Counted from the stretch's first letter, positions 1 through 7,090 are shown. The stretch is 8,059 bases of DNA from Gammaproteobacteria bacterium (GCA_030039615.1 JASHVF010000263.1:1-8059); one strand, 5' to 3'. Program-made: numbers and translations. Notes: a model not told the origin generated them from the letters alone.

Positions 1-1
1 C

Positions 2-430
2 ATGCAGAAACTGGGCGGCGGGTGCCATTGCGGCAACATCCGCGTCGAGCTGGAGCTGACGCGCAGCGCGGACACCTACAAGCCGCGCGCCTGCGACTGT
101 GACTTCTGCCGCAAGCATCGGGCTGCGTACGTGTCGGACCCGCAGGGATCGCTCTCGATTCTCATCAGGGACGAGCGCGACTGCGGACGCTATGCGCAGG
201 GCAGCGGCCAGGCGGAGCTGCTGCTGTGCCGCAACTGCGGCGTGCTGGTGAGTCCGCTCTATCGGGACGGCGGGCGGCTGTACGCCGCGGTCAACGCCAA
301 CGCCGTGGAGGGCGCCGCCTTCGGAGCGCTGCAGCCAGTGTCGCCCAGGACGCTCGGCGCCGACGACAAAGCCCGGCGCTGGAAGGACCTGTGGTTTTCC
401 AACGTGACGATCAGGGTGCCGCGCGGCTGA
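2..430 (+). CDS. GFA/CENP-V family zinc-binding protein (putative aldehyde-processing)
   Basis: A 142-residue protein carrying the whole cysteine pattern of the GFA (glutathione-dependent formaldehyde-activating) / CENP-V fold. It has GGCHCG near the N-terminus (Cys8, Cys10), a CDCxFC block (Cys31, Cys33, Cys36) and CxxCG (Cys76, Cys79). In this family the seven cysteines hold a structural zinc and a second, labile zinc at the substrate site. The founding member was described as condensing formaldehyde with glutathione, but most homologues have no proven reaction, so the substrate is unknown. The protein has no signal peptide and is presumably cytoplasmic. The ATG lies one base from the window edge, so its ribosome site cannot be seen. 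The start is still credible because the family's GGCHCG motif normally sits within the first ten or so residues. It is followed after 25 bases by a thioesterase-like gene on the same strand, a probable shared transcript. The family call is secure; the enzymatic role is not. Confidence 0.9.
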   Translation: MQKLGGGCHCGNIRVELELTRSADTYKPRACDCDFCRKHRAAYVSDPQGSLSILIRDERDCGRYAQGSGQAELLLCRNCGVLVSPLYRDGGRLYAAVNANAVEGAAFGALQPVSPRTLGADDKARRWKDLWFSNVTIRVPRG

Positions 431-455
431 CGGCAGCCGCCGCGCCGCTGTGCAC

Positions 456-923
456 ATGGCGATGACGTCCGCGAGCGAGCTCGGGAAGCTGCAGGCCCAC
501 ATCACGGCGCGCATCGCACCGGCACACGCTCTCGGGCTCACGGTCGTGAGCGCCGATCCTGTAACGATCGCGGCACCGCTCACGCCAAACGTCAACGACA
601 AGGGCACGGCATTCGCGGGGAGTCTGTTCTCGGTGGCGGCGCTCGCCGGTTGGATGCACCTCACCCGCTGGTGCGCGGCGCAGGCGCTGGCTGCGGAGAT
701 CGTGCTGCAGTCGGCGGAGGCGCAGTTCCTCGCGCCGGCGCGCGCGGCGTTCCACGCCGTGGTGCGCGAGCCGTCGCCGCCGCAACGCGCGAGACTCGCG
801 TCGATGCTCGCGCGCCGCGGCCGCGGCCGCATCGCGCTCGCCATCGAAGTGAGCTGCGAGGCGCGGCTGGTGATGAAACTGGCGGGCGTGTATGCGGTCA
901 CGCAGGCAGCCGCGCGCCGCTGA
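456..923 (+). CDS. YiiD C-terminal-type hotdog thioesterase
   Basis: A protein of about 155 residues resembling the stand-alone form of the YiiD C-terminal domain, a putative thioesterase of the hotdog fold. The best evidence is the segment NVNDKGTAFAGSLFS at about residues 45-59: an Asn followed by G-T-x-F-A-G-S-L, typical of this domain at the start of the central hotdog helix. A second strand-rich half (about residues 95-148) completes the fold. No signal peptide is seen, so it is probably cytoplasmic and would hydrolyse an acyl thioester, with unknown substrate. The start is uncertain: GTG at 450, ATG at 456 and ATG at 462 are in frame, none with a good Shine-Dalgarno. ATG 456 is chosen because it is the first ATG. 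The gene lies 25 bases after the GFA-like gene, and a glutathione or CoA thioester link between the two is possible but unproven. The C-terminal half is very arginine/alanine rich, reflecting the GC content. Confidence 0.75.
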   Translation: MAMTSASELGKLQAHITARIAPAHALGLTVVSADPVTIAAPLTPNVNDKGTAFAGSLFSVAALAGWMHLTRWCAAQALAAEIVLQSAEAQFLAPARAAFHAVVREPSPPQRARLASMLARRGRGRIALAIEVSCEARLVMKLAGVYAVTQAAARR

Positions 924-975
924 TGCGGCAGAGGGATGCGTCGGCTAGACTTCCGCACCCCGCCAGTCCGCCGCC

Positions 976-985
976 AAGAAGGAAA
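976..985 (+). promoter_or_regulatory. Ribosome binding site deciding the S10 peptidase start
   Basis: The purine run AAGAAGGAAA contains AAGGA and lies a few bases before ATG 990. It selects this start over the in-frame ATG 54 bases upstream, and the protein then opens directly with a normal signal peptide. Confidence 0.65.
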
Positions 986-989
986 AGCC

Positions 990-2648
990 ATGAGCCGTCG
1001 CCGCAATCTCCGCATCTGCCTCGCGCTGCTGCCGGCGCTCGTCGTGGGCGCAGCTCTGGCCGCGCCGCCCGACGGCACGGCGCCGCAGGACCGCAAGCCC
1101 GAGGGCGCGCCGGAGAAGCCTGAAAGCCGCAAGTTCGAGCCCTTCAAGGCCGAGGCGGTCAGCAGCAACGGCACGGTCACGATCGGTGGACACCCGATTG
1201 CGTACGAGGCGGTCGCGGGAACCCTCATCGTGCACCCGCGCGGCTGGGACGACGTGCCGAGCGACCCGAACGCCAAGGGCGCCGGTGACGAAGGCGAGCA
1301 CAATCCCACCGCCGAAGCGTCGATGTTCTACGTCGCCTACTTCAAGAAGGACGGCGGGCCGCAACGTCCTATTACATTCCTTTACAACGGCGGCCCGGGC
1401 TCGGCGACGCTGTGGCTGCACATGGGCTCCTTCGGCCCGCGCCGCATCGTCACCGCGACCGACACGCACACGCCCGCCGCGCCGTACCAGCTGCTCAACA
1501 ACGCCTACAGCCTGCTCGACGCCAGCGACCTGGTGTTCATCGACGCGCCCGGCACCGGCTTCAGCCGCATCGCCGGCAAGGACAAGGAGAAGGAGTTCTT
1601 CGGCGTCGACGCCGACGCCTACGCCTTCACGCAGTTCATCACCCAGTTCCTCACCAGGTACGGCCGCTGGAACTCGCCCAAGTACCTGTTCGGCGAGAGC
1701 TACGGCACGCCGCGCTCGGCGGTGGTGGCGCGCTACCTGGCGAGCGAGCGCTCGGTGGATTTAAACGGCGTCATCCTGCTCTCGCAGATCCTCAACTTCG
1801 ACCTGAGCCCGGATCGACCCACCGGCAATCCGGGCATCGACGTGCCCTACGAGACGGCGCTCCCCACCTACGCCGCCACCGCCTGGTACCACAAGAAGCT
1901 GCCGGGCGAGCACCCGAACCTCGAGGCGTTCCTCACCGAAGTCGAGCAGTTCGCGCTCGGCGACTACGCGCGGGCGCTCGCCGCCGGCTCAGCGCTCAGC
2001 GCCAGCGATCGCGCCGCCGTGGCCGCGAAGCTCCACGAGTACACGGGGCTGCCGCTCGAGTACATCCTCAGGGCGGACCTGCGCATCGACGGCGGCGAGT
2101 TCCGGCAGAACCTGCAGGCCGCAGGCGAAATCACCACCGGACGGCTCGACACGCGCTTCTCGGGTCCCGACCTCGATCCGCTCAGCCAGCGCGCCGACTA
2201 CGATCCGCAGTCCGCCGCGATCAGCGCCGCCTACGTGGCCGCGTTCAACGACTACGCGCGCCGGGAGCTGCACTACGGGCAGAACGAGGAGTTCCACCCC
2301 AGCATCTCGACCTTCCGCACCTGGAACTTCGCCCACCAGCTGCCGGGCCAGACCGGCGCGCCGCTCTCGGCGCGCCAGGCCGCCAACGTCATGCCGGATC
2401 TCGCCGAGGCGATGAAGCTCAATCCCAACCTCAAGGTGCAGCTGAATGCCGGCTACTTCGATCTCGCGACGCCCTTCTTCCAGGGCGTCTACGAAATGCA
2501 GCACCTGCCGATTCCGCAGAGCCTCGTCGGCAACATCGAATACCGCTTCTACGACTCCGGACACATGGTCTACGCCAAGGAGAGCTCGCTCAAGCAGCTG
2601 CACGACAACGTCGCGGACTTCATCCGCCGCACCAGCCATGTTGATTGA
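990..2648 (+). CDS. Secreted serine carboxypeptidase, peptidase family S10
   Basis: A 552-residue exported peptidase of family S10 (carboxypeptidase Y-like alpha/beta hydrolases), which removes C-terminal residues from peptides, usually at acid pH. Visible landmarks are the oxyanion-hole segment NGGPGSA (133-139), the conserved DLVFIDAPGTGFS block (180-192), the nucleophile elbow GESYG with Ser237, the Asp491 region (NAGYFDLATP) and His525 in DSGHMVYA. The triad is complete. The N-terminus MSRRRNLRICLALLPALVVG is a clear signal peptide, probably cut after ALA near residue 24, followed by a Pro/Lys/Glu-rich linker. ATG 990 is preferred over the in-frame ATG at 936 because AAGAAGGAAA lies just upstream and the signal peptide then begins correctly; the upstream version adds 18 residues before it. 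The mature part contains no cysteine, so it lacks the disulfides of eukaryotic members. It is 66 bases after the thioesterase gene and may be co-transcribed or have its own promoter. Location is periplasmic or extracellular. Confidence 0.93.
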   Translation: MSRRRNLRICLALLPALVVGAALAAPPDGTAPQDRKPEGAPEKPESRKFEPFKAEAVSSNGTVTIGGHPIAYEAVAGTLIVHPRGWDDVPSDPNAKGAGDEGEHNPTAEASMFYVAYFKKDGGPQRPITFLYNGGPGSATLWLHMGSFGPRRIVTATDTHTPAAPYQLLNNAYSLLDASDLVFIDAPGTGFSRIAGKDKEKEFFGVDADAYAFTQFITQFLTRYGRWNSPKYLFGESYGTPRSAVVARYLASERSVDLNGVILLSQILNFDLSPDRPTGNPGIDVPYETALPTYAATAWYHKKLPGEHPNLEAFLTEVEQFALGDYARALAAGSALSASDRAAVAAKLHEYTGLPLEYILRADLRIDGGEFRQNLQAAGEITTGRLDTRFSGPDLDPLSQRADYDPQSAAISAAYVAAFNDYARRELHYGQNEEFHPSISTFRTWNFAHQLPGQTGAPLSARQAANVMPDLAEAMKLNPNLKVQLNAGYFDLATPFFQGVYEMQHLPIPQSLVGNIEYRFYDSGHMVYAKESSLKQLHDNVADFIRRTSHVD

Positions 2649-2655
2649 TTGGCCA

Positions 2656-2675
2656 AAATCGCCTGACGGCGATTT
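2656..2675. terminator. Perfect 8-bp hairpin between convergent genes, likely bidirectional terminator
   Basis: AAATCGCC, a TGAC loop and GGCGATTT form a perfect 8-bp stem with a 4-base loop, starting 7 bases after the stop of the S10 peptidase. The stem base is A/T: reading right it ends in TTT, and reading left it ends in TTTT. This suits an intrinsic terminator working in both directions between convergent transcription units. The T-tracts are short, so its strength is uncertain. Confidence 0.6.
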
Positions 2676-2709
2676 CGGCGGACATCAGCTGCGTTACCGC
2701 CGGCAAAAA

Positions 2710-3441
2710 TTAGCGCAAGTACGAAGCTCCGTTCACATCGAGCACGGCGCCCGTCATGCTCGGCGGCGCGTCGAGCACGCAGAACGCGACCGCCTGGGCG
2801 ACCTCCGCCGGGGTGGCGACGCGCCCGAGCGGCTGGTCGGCGAGCACGGCCGGGTCGGCGATCGCACCGGCCACCCGCGCCGTCGACACCCAACCCGGAG
2901 CCACCACGAACAGATAGACGCCGCGCGGCGCCAGCGCCTTCGCCATCGACTGGCTGAAGGCATTGAGGCCGGCCTTGCTGGCGGCGTAGGCCGGAGCGGT
3001 CGGCTCGCCGCGGAATGCGGCGCGCGATGAGACGCTGACGATGCGGCCGCCGCCGCGCTCGGCCAGCGCGCGCGCCGCGAAGTACGTGAGGTTGGCGGGA
3101 CCGAGGAGATTCACCGCGAGCGTGCGCTGCCACGCCGCAGTCCAGCCGGCGTAGTCGGTCGCGAGCGGCGGGTGATTGGGGAAGATGCCGGCGTTGTTGA
3201 CCACGGCATCGACCGGACGCTGCGCGCTCGCTTCGCGCCACAGCCGCTCGACCGCGGCGGCGTCGGCGAGATCCGCCTGGATGATGCTATGACCGTCGCC
3301 GGCAAGCGCGGCGCGGGCGGCTTCCGCAGCCGCGCGCCCCGACTGGTAGTGGAGCACGAGGCTTGCGCCGCGCGCCGCGAGCGCGCTGCAGATCGCGGCG
3401 CCGATCCCGCCCGAGGCCCCGGTGACGAGTACGCGACTCAT
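2710..3441 (-). CDS. Short-chain dehydrogenase/reductase (classical SDR, FabG-like)
   Basis: A 243-residue classical SDR oxidoreductase. It has the nucleotide-binding TGASGGIG motif (7-14), the structural NNAG motif (82-85), the tetrad Asn111, Ser139, Tyr152 and Lys156 (YAASK), the APGWVST segment (181-187) and a C-terminal DVNGASY close to the FabG-type ending DGG. Length and motif spacing are normal and the enzyme should be active on a carbonyl/alcohol pair, with NADP(H) or NAD(H). It is cytoplasmic. The substrate cannot be read from the sequence: FabG-like sequences range from acyl-carrier ketoacyl reduction to sugar, steroid and amino-alcohol oxidation. Its ATG overlaps the stop of the upstream ornithine cyclodeaminase-family gene (ATGA), and a strong AGGAG site lies inside the end of that gene, so the two are expressed together and probably act in one route. 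It converges on the S10 peptidase gene across a hairpin. Confidence 0.93.
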   Translation of the reverse strand: MSRVLVTGASGGIGAAICSALAARGASLVLHYQSGRAAAEAARAALAGDGHSIIQADLADAAAVERLWREASAQRPVDAVVNNAGIFPNHPPLATDYAGWTAAWQRTLAVNLLGPANLTYFAARALAERGGGRIVSVSSRAAFRGEPTAPAYAASKAGLNAFSQSMAKALAPRGVYLFVVAPGWVSTARVAGAIADPAVLADQPLGRVATPAEVAQAVAFCVLDAPPSMTGAVLDVNGASYLR

Positions 3442-4403
3442 AGAACGATCTCCTGCCCGACCTGCCGCCGCAGCGCCGCCTGGTACAAGGCCCGGGCGAC
3501 GTAAAGATCGTAGAGCGCCATGCCGGCGGACTTGTAGGCCGTGGTGCGCGCGACGTCGAGCGTCCGCCGCCCCGCGGCGAGCTCGCCGATGGTGAACAGA
3601 TCCGCTGCCGCGAGAATGCCCTGCTGCACGCCGCGCACGGCCTCGCCGACCTCGTGGCGCGCGAACTCCGAGTCGAGCACCAGGTGAGCGGCGAGACGCA
3701 GCGCGGCGTCGGGGAGCTCGCGCATGTGGCGCTCGAAGGAACCGATGGCGATGAAGTGCTTGCCCTCGAGCAGCGCCGGCTCATCCGGAAGCACGGGCTC
3801 GGCGGAGGTGGTGGCGGTGACGATCACCTCGGTACGCTCGAGTACCTCGGCGGCGCTCGCGCACGGAGTCACCGTGACCTGCGGAACACGGGCGGCGAGC
3901 GTCGCCACGAAGCGCTCGAAGCCGGCGGCGGAGCGCCGCACGGCGAATATCTCGCGGATCGGCCGCACGGCGCACGCCGTGATCGCCTGCCAGGCGCCCT
4001 GCACGCCCGCGCCGACGACGCCGAGCGAGGCAACCGCGGGCGGGGTGACGTGCTTGAGCCCGAGAGCGCCGACGGCGCCGGTGCGGATCGCGGTGAGCGC
4101 CGCCGCGTCCATGATGGCGAGCGGCAGACCGCTTTCGGCATCGTTGAGGAGCAGCAGTCCGTTGGTCACGGGCAGACCGCGCGCTGCGTTGCCGGCGACC
4201 ACCGACACCAGCTTGACCGCCATGGCGCCAGCGCCGATCGCCGGCATCATGAGCAGCGTGCCGCTCTCCCACTGCACATGCGCGCGCTGCGGCACCATAA
4301 AACCGCCCGCATCGAGCGTGGCGAGCGCCGCGGCTTCGACCAGAGCGACGGTCTCGGCCGCCTCGAGCAGACCGAGAATATCGGCGCCAGTCAGCGCAAT
4401 CAT
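3438..4403 (-). CDS. Ornithine cyclodeaminase/mu-crystallin family enzyme, probably a ketimine (imino acid) reductase
   Basis: A 321-residue, full-length member of the ornithine cyclodeaminase/mu-crystallin family. Family landmarks are VPQRAHV (Arg40), GTLLMMPA (48-55), KLVSVVAGN (Lys64 onward), LPVTNGLLLLND (78-89), AIRTGA with Arg107, and the dinucleotide-binding loop GAGVQG (131-136). In true ornithine cyclodeaminase the segment after the Rossmann domain has a Gly-Gly-Asp whose Asp takes part in catalysis. Here that place reads GSFERHMREL (221-230), nearer to the SRPDWREL-type sequence I recall from mu-crystallin and imino acid reductases. I therefore favour reduction of a cyclic ketimine such as delta1-pyrroline-2-carboxylate, or a related amino acid dehydrogenase, over ornithine deamination. 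The start is ATG 4403. An open extension to 4664 is rejected because it is arginine-rich, does not resemble the family and runs over the divergent gene. It is first in a two-gene unit with the SDR, cytoplasmic, and divergent from the serine hydrolase operon. Confidence 0.9.
   Translation of the reverse strand: MIALTGADILGLLEAAETVALVEAAALATLDAGGFMVPQRAHVQWESGTLLMMPAIGAGAMAVKLVSVVAGNAARGLPVTNGLLLLNDAESGLPLAIMDAAALTAIRTGAVGALGLKHVTPPAVASLGVVGAGVQGAWQAITACAVRPIREIFAVRRSAAGFERFVATLAARVPQVTVTPCASAAEVLERTEVIVTATTSAEPVLPDEPALLEGKHFIAIGSFERHMRELPDAALRLAAHLVLDSEFARHEVGEAVRGVQQGILAAADLFTIGELAAGRRTLDVARTTAYKSAGMALYDLYVARALYQAALRRQVGQEIVL
3450..3454 (-). promoter_or_regulatory. Strong Shine-Dalgarno of the SDR gene inside the upstream gene
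   Basis: On the minus strand AGGAG lies 8 bases before the SDR ATG, within the last codons of the cyclodeaminase-family gene. Together with the ATGA overlap, this points to coupled translation of the pair. Confidence 0.7.
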
Positions 4404-4494
4404 GCGTACCGTGCCCACGCACGGCGAGCATACCCGAAACAGCACGGCGGACTGCCGGCGCGGCCGCCCAGGAGACACGCCCCGAGGTCGTTCA

Positions 4495-4524
4495 TCGACC
4501 CGCCGGCGGGTTATCGCGATAATG
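4495..4524 (+). promoter_or_regulatory. Candidate sigma70-type promoter for the hydrolase operon
   Basis: GATAAT (4519-4524) matches the -10 consensus at five of six bases. Eighteen bases upstream lies TCGACC (4495-4500), a four-of-six match to the -35 box. Transcription would start near 4531, leaving a leader of about 35 bases before the serine hydrolase ATG. Part of the -10 lies inside the TTATCGCGATAA palindrome. Confidence 0.4.
4498..4522. promoter_or_regulatory. Two adjoining perfect palindromes, candidate operator
   Basis: The divergent intergenic region (4404-4564) holds ACCCGCCGGCGGGT (4498-4511, perfect 14-bp palindrome) directly followed by TTATCGCGATAA (4511-4522, perfect 12-bp palindrome), sharing one base. 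The second is AT-flanked and stands out from the GC-rich surroundings. It overlaps the likely -10 of the rightward operon, the place where a dimeric repressor would act. No regulator gene is in the window. Position and symmetry are seen directly; function as an operator is inferred. Confidence 0.45.
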
Positions 4525-4564
4525 GCGCGCGCCCGCCCCGGGGCAGTCCCATGGAGCCGAGCCG

Positions 4565-5656
4565 ATGAAGCCACCCGCGCGCTATCTCGCGGCGGCGATC
4601 CTCGCCGCGACGTTGCTCGCGGCCGCGCACGACGCGCGTGCAGAGGCGGCCGCGCCGGTTGCATCCGCGCCGCGGCTCGACGCCCTGGTGGTCGAGGCGA
4701 TGCGCGAACAGAAGATTCCGGCCGTGACGGTCGCCGCGGCGCAGGCGGACCGGATCGTATACTCGCGCGCCTTCGGCAGCGCCGATCTCGAGAACGCGGT
4801 GGCGGCCGCGCCGGAGACCCTGATCCGCACCGCCTCGGTCGCCAAGCCGATCAGCGCGGTCGCCGCCATGACGCTGGTCGAGTCCGGCAGGCTCGACCTC
4901 GATGCTCCGGTGCAGAGCTACTGCCCGCCGTTCCCGCCCAAGCAGTGGCCGATCACCACGCGCGAGCTGCTGTCGCATACTTCGGGGATCCGCCACTACA
5001 ACCCCGGCGAGATCGAGAGCACGCGCCATTACCGCTTCATGGCCGACGGCTTCGCGATCTTCGCCACCGACCCGTTGCTGTTCAAGCCGGGAACCGGCTA
5101 CCAGTACAGCACCTACGGCTACACCGTGGTCGGATGTGCGATCGAGGGCGCCGCGGGCCAGCCCTTTGAGGACTACCTGGCCGCGCACGTGCTGCGGCCG
5201 GCGGGCATGACACACACGGTGGTCGACAATACCTTCGACATCGTGCCGCACCGCGCGCGCGGCTATCAGAAGATCGACGGCGAGGTAAAGAACGCCGAGC
5301 TCATGGACTCGAGCTACAAGATCCCGGGCGGCGGCTATGTGAGCACCTCCGAGGATCTGGTGCGCTTCGCGCAGGCGCTGCTCGACGGCAAACTCGTCAA
5401 ACCCGCGACGCTCGCCGAGATGTGGACCGCCACGGCGGTGAGCGGCAAGGAGAGCTACGGGCTCGGCTTCCAGGTGCTCGAGGGCGGCAGGTTCGTGATG
5501 CACACCGGCGGGCAGCCGGGCACGAGCACGGTGCTGATCATCGTCCCGCAGTCGCGCTTCGCGCTGGCTATCATGGCCAACCTGGGAGAGGCGCGGCTGC
5601 GGGAGCTGCTGCGCACATTGCTCGCAGAGATGAAGATGCCGGTTCCGGCACCATGA
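4565..5656 (+). CDS. Exported LACTB-like serine hydrolase (class C beta-lactamase/DD-peptidase fold)
   Basis: A 363-residue penicillin-binding-protein-like serine hydrolase. The catalytic SxxK is SVAK (Ser91, Lys94). The second motif, usually Tyr-x-Asn, reads YST (Tyr181-Ser182-Thr183), and the third is HTG (313-315). SHTSGIRHY (137-145), YSTYGYTVVG (181-190) and SSYKIPGGGYVST (249-261) resemble what I recall of LACTB, the mitochondrial serine beta-lactamase-like protein, so it is placed in that branch. The branch contains peptidases and esterases, and real beta-lactamase activity is not implied. The N-terminus is a signal peptide with likely cleavage after ARA (residue 26), giving a periplasmic enzyme. 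The start is supported by GGAG 8 bases upstream. It is the first gene of a three-gene exported hydrolase unit, with 9 bases between it and the M20 gene. Likely substrates are peptides, D-amino acid derivatives or esters; which one cannot be told. Confidence 0.9.
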   Translation: MKPPARYLAAAILAATLLAAAHDARAEAAAPVASAPRLDALVVEAMREQKIPAVTVAAAQADRIVYSRAFGSADLENAVAAAPETLIRTASVAKPISAVAAMTLVESGRLDLDAPVQSYCPPFPPKQWPITTRELLSHTSGIRHYNPGEIESTRHYRFMADGFAIFATDPLLFKPGTGYQYSTYGYTVVGCAIEGAAGQPFEDYLAAHVLRPAGMTHTVVDNTFDIVPHRARGYQKIDGEVKNAELMDSSYKIPGGGYVSTSEDLVRFAQALLDGKLVKPATLAEMWTATAVSGKESYGLGFQVLEGGRFVMHTGGQPGTSTVLIIVPQSRFALAIMANLGEARLRELLRTLLAEMKMPVPAP

Positions 5657-5660
5657 GGTG
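5655..5660 (+). promoter_or_regulatory. Shine-Dalgarno of the M20 peptidase, overlapping the upstream stop
   Basis: GAGGTG begins within the TGA stop of the serine hydrolase and lies 5 bases before ATG 5666. It is a near-ideal ribosome site and ties translation of the two genes together. Confidence 0.7.
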
Positions 5661-5665
5661 ACTAC

Positions 5666-7090
5666 ATGAGCCTACGAATCCTGGGCGCACTGGCGCTCGC
5701 AATGCTGTTGCCGCTGACAACGCCTGCCGACGAGCCGCCGCAGGGGCCGCTGCGCCCCGACCAGATCGCGTTCCGGGCACTTTATAAGGAGATGGTCGAG
5801 ACCGACACCAGCTACCCGAAGGGCAGCTGCACGCTGCTCGCCGAGCGCATCGCCGCGCACCTGCGCGAGGCCGGGTTCACCGACCGCGACATCACGTTGT
5901 TCTCCGTCCCCGAGCATCCGCTCGAAGGCGGCATCGTCGCCGTGCTCCCGGGAAGCTCGCAGACCGCAAAACCGATGCTGCTGCTCGGTCATCTCGACGT
6001 GGTGGCGGCCAAGCGCGCCGACTGGAGCCGCGACCCGTTCACCCTGATCGAGGAGAACGGCAATTTCTACGGGCGCGGCACCTCGGACATGAAGGGCATG
6101 GACGCTACCTGGGTCGACGCCCTCATGCGCTTCAAGCGCGAGGGCTATCGCGGCAAGCGCACCATCAAGATGGCGCTCACCTGCGGCGAGGAGACTACCG
6201 AGGCCTTCAATGGCGCCGACTGGCTCGCCAGGAACCGGCCCGAGCTGATTGCGGCGGCCTTCGCGCTCAACGAAGGCGGCGGCGGCCGCACCGACGGGCA
6301 CGGCAAGCTGCTGGTCGAGTCGATGCAGGTCGGCGAGAAGGCCGCGCAGAACTACACCGTGGAGGCCACCAATGCGGGCGGCCACAGCTCGATCCCGATC
6401 CGCGACAACGCGATCTACGAGCTCAGCGATGCGCTCCTCAAGGTGCGCGAGTACGAATTCCCGGTGAAATTCACCGACACCACGCGCGCGTTCTTCGCCA
6501 AAGCGGGAGCTGCGCGCGACGACGAGCTCGGGCAGGCCATGGTGGCGCTCGCCAGGAATCCCGACGACCACGCGGCCGAGGCCATCGTGTCGCGCGATCG
6601 CAGCTATCACAGCATGCTGCGCACCACCTGCGTGGCGACACTGCTCGCGGGCGGCCACGCGGAAAATGCCCTGCCGCAGCGCGCCACCGCCAACGTGAAC
6701 TGCCGCATCTTCCCCGGCGAGACCGTCGAGGGCACTCAGGCGGCGCTCATCGCCGCCATCGGCGATCCGCGCATCACGGTGACGGCGGCACATGCACGCG
6801 GACCCATAGCGCAGCCGCCGCCGCTCGACCCGAAGATCATGGCACCGGCCGAGAAGCTGGTGGCCCGCTACTTCCCGGGCGTGCCGCTGGTGCCGACCAT
6901 GTCGACCGGCGCGACGGATGGCATCTACCTCGAGGCCATCGGCATCCCGGTGTACGGCGTGCCGGGATTCTGGGGCGACCCCGACGGCAATGGGGTGCAC
7001 GGGCTCAACGAGCGCCGCGGCGTGCGCTCGCTCTATGTGGGGCGCGACTTCCTCAACGATCTGATCAAGGCCTACGCGGACGCCGAATGA
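5666..7090 (+). CDS. Exported M20-family zinc peptidase (carboxypeptidase/aminoacylase type)
   Basis: A 474-residue di-zinc hydrolase of the M20 family. All expected ligands are visible: His109 and catalytic-site Asp111 in GHLDVV, bridging Asp141 in GRGTSDMKG, the general base Glu175 and zinc ligand Glu176 in CGEETTE, Glu203 in NEGGGG, and His446 in VHGLNER. The dimerisation (lid) domain is inserted at about 225-345 and begins with the conserved GGHSS (238-242). STGATDGIYL (413-422) is typical of the catalytic C-terminal part. The first 21 residues form a signal peptide (cleavage near TPA|DEP), so it acts outside the cytoplasm. Such enzymes cleave dipeptides, C-terminal residues or N-acyl amino acids; the sequence does not settle which. 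It starts 9 bases after the serine hydrolase and its stop overlaps the next start (ATGA), so it sits in the middle of a coupled operon. All key residues are intact and the length is normal. Confidence 0.93.
   Translation: MSLRILGALALAMLLPLTTPADEPPQGPLRPDQIAFRALYKEMVETDTSYPKGSCTLLAERIAAHLREAGFTDRDITLFSVPEHPLEGGIVAVLPGSSQTAKPMLLLGHLDVVAAKRADWSRDPFTLIEENGNFYGRGTSDMKGMDATWVDALMRFKREGYRGKRTIKMALTCGEETTEAFNGADWLARNRPELIAAAFALNEGGGGRTDGHGKLLVESMQVGEKAAQNYTVEATNAGGHSSIPIRDNAIYELSDALLKVREYEFPVKFTDTTRAFFAKAGAARDDELGQAMVALARNPDDHAAEAIVSRDRSYHSMLRTTCVATLLAGGHAENALPQRATANVNCRIFPGETVEGTQAALIAAIGDPRITVTAAHARGPIAQPPPLDPKIMAPAEKLVARYFPGVPLVPTMSTGATDGIYLEAIGIPVYGVPGFWGDPDGNGVHGLNERRGVRSLYVGRDFLNDLIKAYADAE

Noticed and set aside
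946..951. TAGACT as a -10 box before the S10 peptidase
   Set aside because: It is positioned plausibly but no -35 is seen at 16-18 bases, so it is too weak to annotate.
936..989. Earlier ATG start for the S10 peptidase
   Set aside because: It would add 18 basic residues ahead of a complete signal peptide and lacks the good ribosome site found before ATG 990.
1412..2644. A 410-codon alternative frame inside the S10 gene
   Set aside because: Its composition is arginine/proline-rich shadow translation; the S10 frame has the complete catalytic triad.
4427..4432. TATGCT as a -10 box for the leftward reductase pair
   Set aside because: It is only a four-of-six match with no recognisable -35 at proper spacing, so the leftward promoter is left unassigned.
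4551..4568. Five-codon leader ORF ending across the start of the serine hydrolase
   Set aside because: ATG to TGA overlaps the real start by ATGA, but it has no ribosome site of its own and the GGAG inside it serves the main gene. It is probably chance.
4404..4664. An 87-codon upstream extension of the cyclodeaminase-family gene
   Set aside because: It is arginine-rich low-complexity translation that does not resemble the family, and it overlaps the divergent gene and its promoter. The ATG at 4403 gives the family's normal N-terminus.
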